This document shows positions 7,501 through 11,204 of a stretch of 11,204 bases of DNA, piece by piece (position 1 is the stretch's first letter; the number at the start of each line of letters is the position of its first letter). The notes under the pieces are model-generated. The model was not told the origin of the DNA. It searched no databases and saw nothing but the letters and a program-made list of their open reading frames with translations. Origin of the DNA: Campylobacteraceae bacterium (GTDB lineage: Bacteria; Campylobacterota; Campylobacteria; Campylobacterales; Sulfurovaceae); the NCBI GenBank assembly GCA_027031505.1, contig JALVQH010000249.1, positions 1-11,204 on the forward strand, read 5' to 3'. The translations under genes and the position numbers were made by a program.

Positions 7501-7700
7501 ATTTTGACGCTTCGGTTCACCAATATGTATTGATTGATGCCAGGCTGATCCCTGCAGACAGCTGCATTCTGCTCGATGCCATTCGTGAGAGCGGCGCCAT
7601 ACCCCTTGTTTACAAATCGGACAACACCTGCCAGTGCTCTGACGAGACGGAAAGTTACGCATTTGTTGAGGAGCTCCGTACCAAACTTTATACCGCCTGA
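4512..7700 (+). CDS. Hybrid sensor histidine kinase with NIT-like periplasmic domain and multiple receiver-like domains
   Basis: This encodes 1062 residues. Order: TM1 (about 5-27); a periplasmic helical region (28-293) whose opening ([17 protein letters not shown]) resembles the NIT nitrate/nitrite-sensing domain; TM2 (about 294-314); a helical linker without a recognisable HAMP; HisKA with the H-box [12 protein letters not shown] (His390); HATPase with the N-box at Asn506, DTGIGI at 539-544 and GGTGLGL at 568-574; a degenerate receiver (about 620-735) with Asp672 but no acidic pair and RP in place of KP; a canonical receiver (755-875) with Glu761/Asp762, phosphoacceptor Asp805, Thr838 and Lys860; a charged low-complexity linker (875-956); and a final receiver-like region (957-1062) with a candidate Asp1009. 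No HPt or DNA-binding domain is present. The ribosome binding site AAGGA overlaps the stop of gene C. I infer that it senses a periplasmic signal, perhaps nitrogen oxyanions or a protein partner among A-C, and passes phosphate to an unlinked regulator. Confidence 0.92.
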   Translation: MRSKILFAAVLVMLTALVGWLGYMTFHAYTAFRPMSQNNQHLEELRYIDSAITALQKEQEANALFLGFSGKNFADKLQSTRRKSDRWIREISNISPDTAGLIKSLNSSLKFIRSNVDMLNGKYPESAGRGFDTEVYPPLIARVRTLGSVFSLRVLNQEAQALASFLRSRVAHGSEEAYLSYLAARKKPLGSDEMQYWENLMEKEGVPRLDLIPDPKLIMKIKESQAETGNGDVTASVRGRILRHARSGRFVFEPLEISRVFAAQEAQKAKASKIITDEMEKRLMESLTEARMQLIRYGAGLLLAVLVLFFLLRISGKSSRERKALEETLREMVSDLPDEQQKELDMILKKGDRVSIYRFLTDTTRAARAAREQALEAEKAKDLFLANMSHEIRTPLNGILGFTQLLESTELSEEQRGFIDIIKGASDNLLSIVNSILDLSKIRAKKVDLEAIPFSPMDIFSDTIEPHEVKNSEKKIAYTTFIDPSLPMLIGDPTRLRQIMTNLIGNAIKFTDTGGSIDVSVEKINENDHEVTVLFSVKDTGIGITPEQKDKIFEAFSQADISTTRQYGGTGLGLAITSDLVKHMGGKLKVESVPGEGSEFYFTLTFKKAGEDESSVYNFENLHLAYYLPEGLNERAFDKGIKRYLNFISPRSELIRTLPDNIEKTYDILFIDYSLAPVRRNIKTLLDFDMNIVVLGYISFRDEIDKFSNKKTSIIYRPILYTKIKKAIVSFYHKEKLQPVRSNLNDLDALSLEGLRILVAEDNEINQNLIRAVLEDFKMDVTLAENGEEALNLRKQNEYDLILMDIQMPVLGGMDATRAILEFERHGGLKHIPIIALTANALQGDREKYLAVGMDDYISKPIQIEQLRHVILEHCPDCRGAKRRTRSPSDSDEKKQAKIFPARISDAEESLPHEKHQAEVSAAEADKKSDSRNEWDGDRAREHTDIVQTGSDDRSEDVRGVLLYCRPGLAQYLHYYILEQEGWRVDAVETEKAFLSNFDASVHQYVLIDARLIPADSCILLDAIRESGAIPLVYKSDNTCQCSDETESYAFVEELRTKLYTA

Positions 7701-7707
7701 GCCGTCC

Positions 7708-8269
7708 ATGTGGCATGCCTTTATGCGGATGGATCGCGGCATTTTTTATATGCTGCTGGCTTCATTGAGTTTTGCATTTATGGGTGGATTTGCCAAGGTT
7801 CTTTCGCAAAATCTGCCCCTTTTGGAAGTGACTTTTTTTTCGTAACGTTTCTGGTATATTTTTTCTCCTTACATCTCTGAAAAAATATCGGTTTTGCCGG
7901 GATTGTGTTGATCGCACAGCCGGATGGAATGGCCTTTGGCAAATACGATCTGCTTGGTATTTTTTCCGGGATTGGTGCCGCACTGGCCTATACATCGATC
8001 CGGGAACTGCGCCGTCATTACGATACGCGGGTTATTGTGCTCAGCTTCATGGTAGTGTGAACACTCGGTTCGTTGATTCTCATGATTCTCAGTGAGTATA
8101 TCCACCCGCAACAGCTGGATTTTTTGTTGGCACAATTTATCATGCCAACCGATTTGCCCTCCTGATCGGTTTGTTTCTCGGCGATCCGCTCCCCGATGTG
8201 TGGACAGGACTCGGGATGGTGCTGGTGATTGTGTCGGGACTGATAGTGGCGATGAAGCGTTCAGAATGA
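7708..8269 (+). pseudogene. Decayed DMT/EamA-family transporter gene
   Basis: The remains of a 10-TM drug/metabolite transporter are spread over three frames. Segment 1 (7708-7840) reads MLLASLSFAFMGGFAKVLSQ and LEVTFF. An eight-T run (7833-7840) shifts it to TAA at 7843; with seven Ts it would continue as FRNVSGIFFLLTSL in the next frame. Near 7880-7893 an internal deletion joins this to a later region in a third frame (FAGIVLIAQPDGM..., ALAYTSIREL). That segment is cut by TGA at 8058-8060 and then continues to FIMP. A second deletion near 8145 joins it to the last helix (LIGLFLGDPLPDVW... to TGA 8267-8269). Intact relatives have roughly 290-300 residues; this remnant spans about 187 codons. 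It starts 7 nt after the kinase gene, so it may once have been co-transcribed. The family call is firm in style; the substrate is unknown. Confidence 0.82.
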
Positions 8270-8294
8270 GAGCGGGTGCTTCTTCTCGCGTAAG

Positions 8295-8312
8295 GGTGTG
8301 TCATTGTGCACC
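8295..8312. repeat. 18-nt palindromic motif, copy 2
   Basis: GGTGTGTCATTGTGCACC matches copy 1 (343-360) at 15 of 18 positions. It forms the left arm of an 85-nt element whose right arm is copy 3. Confidence 0.5.
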
Positions 8313-8361
8313 AAAGTCGCAATGCGATTATCAAGATATCTCCGGAATGCAGCCGTTGGAA

Positions 8362-8379
8362 GGTGCGCAATTGCACATC
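8362..8379. repeat. 18-nt palindromic motif, copy 3
   Basis: GGTGCGCAATTGCACATC is close to the reverse complement of copy 1 and can pair with copy 2 over 18 positions with one mismatch and three G-U pairs. The intervening 49 nt contain a small palindrome (TCGCAATGCGA, 8317-8327) and no gene. The element lies between the transporter pseudogene and the hemH promoter. Confidence 0.5.
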
Positions 8380-8409
8380 CTGTGCGTGGTATGTGTCGCA
8401 GATAAACCC

Positions 8410-8424
8410 TTTTTTTGCTACAAT
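8410..8424 (+). promoter_or_regulatory. Predicted promoter of hemH
   Basis: A T-run followed by GC and TACAAT (-10 at 8419-8424) matches the T-rich extended -10 style of Campylobacterota. Transcription would start near 8431, giving a leader of about 18 nt that holds only the ribosome binding site. No -35 is evident. Confidence 0.6.
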
Positions 8425-8448
8425 CTTACCAAAAAACAGGACAGGTGA

Positions 8449-9387
8449 ATGGTACGACGCGGCGTTTTTCTTCTCAATATGGGCGGACCGAACAACCTGG
8501 ATGACGTGGAGCTGTTTCTGCGTAATATGTTTGCCGATCCGGCGATCCTGCCGATGCATCCGTGGCTGCGCAAAATCATCGGCAGGCGCATCGTCAAAAA
8601 GCGCCTCGGTGAAGCACGGGACAACTATCGGCATCTGGGGGGGAGATCCCCTTTGTCGGAGATTACTGAGGCGCTCACGGCCAAAGTGGAGGCATTGACT
8701 GGGCTGCCGACACGCCCGGCAATGCGGTATGTCCCTCCGCTTGCCGCCGATGCCCTTGCAGCCCTGCAGGAGCTGGGGATCGATGAGATCATCTGTTTTC
8801 CGATGTATCCGCACTACTCGACCACCACGACCGAATCCTCCTGGCAGGATGTGCAGGCACAGTGTGCGGCGATGGGGTATGCGCCTGCGCTCCGCCTGAT
8901 CGAGCCGTATTATGCTGATTCGGCTTACCTTGATATCGTGTTCAACCGCATACGCAGCGCCTCCATGGGGATCGATCCGTCCGAATACACGCTGATCGTC
9001 TCCGCACACGGCCTGCCCCTCTCGATCATCGAGGCGGGCGATCCGTACCGCGATCAGATCGAACAAAGCGTTGAAGCAATCCGGGAGGGACTGGAAACAT
9101 CGAAGATGCTGTTTGCCTCCGTCGAACTGGCCTATCAGTCCAGAGTGGGCAATGCCGCCTGGCTCGAGCCCAATCTCGCCGACAAGCTTCGCCACCCCGA
9201 ACGCCTCAAGGTGATGATCCTGCCTCTGTCATTTACGATCGACAACTCCGAGACCCGTTTCGAGTTGGAGGTTGAACACCGGGAGATTGCAAACAAGCTG
9301 GGATATGAGGACTACCGTGTCGTTGCGTGCCCCAACGACGGCGATGATTTTGCGCAGTTTATTGCCGGGAGGATCGATGCAATATAA
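8449..9387 (+). CDS. hemH: Ferrochelatase
   Basis: This encodes 312 residues, close to the usual bacterial ferrochelatase length of about 310. Motifs in order: GVFLLNMGGP near the N-terminus, the FPMYPHYSTTTTESS loop, SAHGLP (185-190) with catalytic His187, and DNSETRFELE with catalytic Glu268. The 81-residue spacing of His and Glu equals that of the Bacillus subtilis enzyme. Family knowledge: it inserts ferrous iron into the porphyrin ring at the end of heme synthesis. The C-terminal block from ILPLSFTIDNSET onwards is typical of Campylobacterota homologues, where the Gly-rich end of other families is altered. It has its own promoter, and ACAGG sits before the ATG. The 3' end overlaps the vanZ-like gene by 11 nt. 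Confidence 0.95.
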   Translation: MVRRGVFLLNMGGPNNLDDVELFLRNMFADPAILPMHPWLRKIIGRRIVKKRLGEARDNYRHLGGRSPLSEITEALTAKVEALTGLPTRPAMRYVPPLAADALAALQELGIDEIICFPMYPHYSTTTTESSWQDVQAQCAAMGYAPALRLIEPYYADSAYLDIVFNRIRSASMGIDPSEYTLIVSAHGLPLSIIEAGDPYRDQIEQSVEAIREGLETSKMLFASVELAYQSRVGNAAWLEPNLADKLRHPERLKVMILPLSFTIDNSETRFELEVEHREIANKLGYEDYRVVACPNDGDDFAQFIAGRIDAI

Positions 9388-9748
9388 CTCCAATCGACGA
9401 AAATACTTTTTTTCCCGTCCTGTGTTGTGGCGCATTCTGTTTGTCGTCGCGCTCATCGGCAGCTACACCCTCTCGGTATTGCCCGGGGAGGTGGTGGCTC
9501 CACTCTTCAGCTGGTCGGATAAGCTCAATCATGCCGGAACCTTTCTCATACTGGCTGTTTTGCTGCGGATGGGATGGAAAATCGCGTATCTCAAGGCCAC
9601 TGCACTGCTGCTTTTTTACGGCGCATTTATCGAGTTTTCACAACTCTTTGCGATTCACCGGAGTGCAGAGCTTTCGGATATTGCTGCCGACGCAGTCGGT
9701 ATCTTCATCGGCTTGAAACTTTTCAGGTTGTTTCGGTTGGGTTTTTGA
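9377..9748 (+). CDS. VanZ-like family membrane protein
   Basis: This encodes 123 residues with about four predicted membrane helices (roughly 17-36, 52-67, 70-92 and 102-119). Conserved polar positions of the VanZ-like family are visible: SDKLNH (Asp48, Lys49, His52), IEFSQLF (Glu86, Gln89), the Arg95 region and SDIAADAVGIFIG (Asp101, Asp105). Family knowledge: VanZ confers low-level teicoplanin resistance in enterococci, but the role of short housekeeping homologues is not established, so no resistance function should be assumed. The ATG at 9377 is chosen because GGGAGG (9367-9372) is just upstream; it lies within the last codons of hemH, so the two genes are probably translationally coupled. 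An upstream start at 9272 would extend far into hemH and is unlikely. Confidence 0.85.
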   Translation: MQYNSNRRKYFFSRPVLWRILFVVALIGSYTLSVLPGEVVAPLFSWSDKLNHAGTFLILAVLLRMGWKIAYLKATALLLFYGAFIEFSQLFAIHRSAELSDIAADAVGIFIGLKLFRLFRLGF

Positions 9749-9770
9749 CTTTTTTTTGACTGCGGTTGGG

Positions 9771-9776
9771 TATACT
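9771..9776 (+). promoter_or_regulatory. Predicted promoter for a candidate small RNA
   Basis: TATACT follows a T-run (9751-9757) and a GGTTGGG stretch. The expected start near 9783 coincides with the first base pairs of the RNA fold described next, and no protein gene follows on this strand. Confidence 0.45.
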
Positions 9777-9781
9777 TTCAC

Positions 9782-9894
9782 TGTATCCAGAGACAGATGA
9801 CCGTCTGGTCACACTCAGTGCCCCTCTTTACTGAGCTCTGGTACACTATCCCTCCTTTTGAAGTTTAGATGTTTGTCCCCCGTTTTCGGGGGAT
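9782..9894 (+). ncRNA. Candidate structured small RNA with three-way junction
   Basis: Hand folding gives P1, TGTA(T)CCAGAG (9782-9792) with CTCTGGTACA (9836-9845), ten pairs with one bulged T. P2 is TGACC-GTCT-GGTCA (9798-9811). P3 is CTCAGT/ACTGAG (9814-9835) with a C/U-rich loop GCCCCTCTTT. P3 runs directly into P1. A linker with CCCTCC follows, then a GC hairpin with TTTT loop (9876-9893). I recognise no known riboswitch, 6S, SRP or tmRNA signature. The C-rich loop and linker could pair with G-rich ribosome binding sites, as antisense small RNAs do; that is inference. The strand is inferred from the promoter. It is not proven to be transcribed. Confidence 0.4.
9876..9893. terminator. GC-rich hairpin, possible terminator
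   Basis: TCCCCCG-TTTT-CGGGGGA forms a seven-pair stem with a four-base loop. It lies between the plus-strand RNA candidate and the end of the minus-strand thiQ operon and could stop transcription from either side. No good U-tract follows on either strand, so it is a weak call. Confidence 0.35.
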
Positions 9895-9932
9895 GCGTTG
9901 CTTTCCCTGTACATGGTCACCGTCTGCATGCA

Positions 9933-9998
9933 TCAAGAGGTGTTTTTCACCACATCGATTGAACGCTCAAGACAAAGTACTTCCCGATAATTATCCAT
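9933..9998 (-). CDS. 21-residue mini-ORF or truncated gene start after thiQ
   Basis: On the minus strand GGAGGTGCTC precedes an ATG (9998-9996) with ideal spacing, and 21 codons follow to a TGA at 9935-9933. The peptide begins MDNYREVLCLERSIDVV. It starts 27 nt after the thiQ stop on the same strand, as the next gene of an operon would. The initiation site is much better than chance would suggest, but the frame is too short to assign a family. It could be the surviving 5' end of a lost gene, or a real small protein. No continuation was recognised downstream in other frames. Confidence 0.35.
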   Translation of the reverse strand: MDNYREVLCLERSIDVVKNTS

Positions 9999-10024
9999 GA
10001 GCACCTCCAGAAAAGCCAGACTGT

Positions 10025-10690
10025 TCATCTGCGGTTATTGGGGTGTTCTGGAATCAGTTTTCCCTCCACCATCCGGTACACCCGATCGGCGATGGCGTCG
10101 CAGTCGGTCTGATCGTGGGTCACCATGATCGTGTGGAGGCGGTGGTCGGTGGTGAGAGTACGGACGAGGCGGAGCATTTCGATCCGGGTGGCGGGGTCGA
10201 GGCCTGTGAAGGGTTCATCGAGGAGGAGAACAGGACGATTGCGCAAAAGGACACGTGCCAGAGCCACCCGTTGCTGCTGACCGCCGGAGAGGCGGGAGAC
10301 AGGGGTGTCGACGCAGGATTCGAGGTGCATCGAGGTGAGGATGGCGCGGGCACGTGCCATCTCTTCAGAGGTACCGCGGGTGTTGCCGTGGAGGCCGATG
10401 AGGACGTTTTCGAGGGCGGTAAGGTGTTCGAAGAGGTTGTGCGACTGAAAGAGGATCGAGACGGGACGCTGCTCCGGGGGGAGGGCGCTGAGCGGTGTAT
10501 CGTCAAGGAGAATCGCTCCTGCATCGGGGGTCAGGAAGCCTGAGAGGAGATCGAGCAGGGTCGATTTGCCGCTGCCGCTTGGCCCCAGGATCCCAGCTAC
10601 TTCGCCCGCTTCCACACGCAGACTGTATCGATAAAGCTTGGAGGGTTTATCCTCCCGATAGGTATAAGTGAGATTTTCAACCTGCAGCAT
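10025..10690 (-). CDS. thiQ: Thiamine-type ABC transporter ATP-binding protein (ThiQ-like)
   Basis: This encodes 221 residues, a complete ABC ATPase: Walker A GPSGSGKST (36-44), Q-loop Gln82, signature LSGGQ (134-138), Walker B ending in Asp158-Glu159, and H-loop His192. The segment SGFLTPDAGAILLDD with RPVSILFQSHNLFEHLT closely follows ThiQ of the thiamine/TPP importer ThiBPQ rather than other small-molecule importers. It works on the cytoplasmic face with the ThiP permease. The ATG at 10690 is chosen because it starts the conserved MLQVENLTY and has AGGGGA upstream; the longer frame to 10942 is antisense to nothing real and out of frame within the permease. It overlaps the permease gene by 14 nt. 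Family ATPase is certain; thiamine as substrate is likely. Confidence 0.88.
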   Translation of the reverse strand: MLQVENLTYTYREDKPSKLYRYSLRVEAGEVAGILGPSGSGKSTLLDLLSGFLTPDAGAILLDDTPLSALPPEQRPVSILFQSHNLFEHLTALENVLIGLHGNTRGTSEEMARARAILTSMHLESCVDTPVSRLSGGQQQRVALARVLLRNRPVLLLDEPFTGLDPATRIEMLRLVRTLTTDHRLHTIMVTHDQTDCDAIADRVYRMVEGKLIPEHPNNRR

Positions 10691-11204
10691 GGGATCCCCT
10701 GGTTTCTTTGTCGGGGTATTGTACCGCAAAAAACACACCAAATACCAGCACCAGCAGTACCAGCGCCACGCCGGCGGCATCGGTGGTGCGGTAGGAGCCC
10801 ATGAGCTGGTAGAGGTACCACGGCAGGGTGGTGATCTCCCGGTTGCCAAAGAGGGCAATGACCCCCAGGTCTCCAAGTGAAAGAGAAAACGACAGAGCCG
10901 CGATGTAGCCGATCGAGCGGCGCAGATACGGCCACTCGGCATACCGCCAGCGCTGGAGGGGAGTCAGACCCAGCGAAAAGGCAAGCTTGTCGTAGCGACG
11001 GGCGGTCTTTTGCATTGCGGGGATCATGACCGCCAGTGCAAACGGCAGGGACATGAGAAAGTTGGCGCTCAAAAGAGCAGCGATCCCCCAGCCGGTCATG
11101 CTGCCGCCCATGGTGCGTGCAATGAGGAAAAACCCAAGCCCCATGATCAGAGACGGCACGGCGAGATACAGATTGCCCGAGAAGGCGATCATCAGCCCAA
11201 ATAT
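10677..11204 (-). CDS. thiP: ABC transporter permease, ThiP-like, C-terminal part (partial)
   Basis: The frame is open from the right edge of the window and gives the last 175 residues. Several membrane helices are visible (for example AVPSLIMGLGFFLIA and GVALVLLVLVFGVFFAV), together with the cytoplasmic EAA-type loop AFSLGLTPLQRWRYAEWPYL that contacts the ATPase. Two-domain ThiP permeases end in this way, so this is the second transmembrane domain; the first and any thiB gene would lie to the right. The internal ATG at 11192 is not the true start, since the frame continues to the edge as IFGL. The 14-nt overlap with thiQ points to translational coupling. Confidence 0.82.
   Translation of the reverse strand: MFGLMIAFSGNLYLAVPSLIMGLGFFLIARTMGGSMTGWGIAALLSANFLMSLPFALAVMIPAMQKTARRYDKLAFSLGLTPLQRWRYAEWPYLRRSIGYIAALSFSLSLGDLGVIALFGNREITTLPWYLYQLMGSYRTTDAAGVALVLLVLVFGVFFAVQYPDKETRGSHAAG

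Noticed and set aside
6456..7742. 428-codon minus-strand open frame opposite the kinase
   Set aside because: It is antisense to clearly conserved receiver domains, and no family motif is seen.
8140..9195. 351-codon minus-strand open frame opposite hemH
   Set aside because: hemH on the plus strand has all catalytic motifs. The antisense frame spans the promoter and pseudogene and has no recognisable domain.
9377..9748. Glycopeptide resistance gene
   Set aside because: Only general VanZ-like family similarity is present, with no other van genes. Such homologues are common housekeeping membrane proteins of unknown role.
9782..9845. Known riboswitch (purine or TPP type) from the three-way junction
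   Set aside because: The junction lacks the conserved bases of either class and no gene follows on the same strand to be regulated.

Overview
The window looks like a chromosomal stretch from a member of the Campylobacterota (Epsilonproteobacteria), probably a free-living, Sulfurovum/Sulfuricurvum/Nitratifractor-like relative. The assignment rests on protein style and gene content: the hemH C-terminal motif, a stand-alone Nfu protein, PilJ/NIT-type sensory proteins, and T-rich extended -10 promoters without a clear -35. It is an inference; genus cannot be fixed from the sequence alone.

Layout from left to right. The 3' end of queC (queuosine biosynthesis) enters from the left and ends inside a 7-bp tandem repeat. 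A 14-bp tandem repeat array and a palindrome follow, then a small Cys-containing lipoprotein gene on the minus strand. A short intergenic region carries divergent promoters for the lipoprotein and for a single-domain O6-alkylguanine-DNA methyltransferase. That gene overlaps, tail to tail, a minus-strand Nfu-type Fe-S scaffold gene. A comF-family phosphoribosyltransferase gene comes next on the plus strand.

The centre (about 2.05-7.70 kb) is one tightly spaced operon behind a TATAAT promoter. It encodes three paralogous secreted proteins with PilJ-like two-repeat helical architecture, then a 1062-residue hybrid histidine kinase with a NIT-like periplasmic sensor, HisKA/HATPase, a degenerate receiver, a canonical receiver and a further receiver-like C-terminal region. 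I read this as a sensory module: three periplasmic accessory or ligand-binding proteins feeding one membrane kinase. No DNA-binding output protein is encoded beside it. This is the most interesting system in the window.

Directly downstream lies a decayed DMT/EamA-family transporter gene with two internal deletions, a homopolymer frameshift and a stop codon. An 85-nt element bounded by two copies of an 18-nt palindromic motif follows; a third copy sits beside the 14-bp array near the left edge. Then come hemH (ferrochelatase) with its own promoter and an overlapping vanZ-like membrane protein gene. A 276-nt gap holds a good promoter immediately followed by a three-way-junction RNA fold and a GC hairpin (candidate small RNA), plus a 21-codon minus-strand mini-ORF with a near-perfect ribosome binding site. 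The right edge is a minus-strand ABC transporter pair, thiQ-like ATPase and the C-terminal part of a thiP-like permease.
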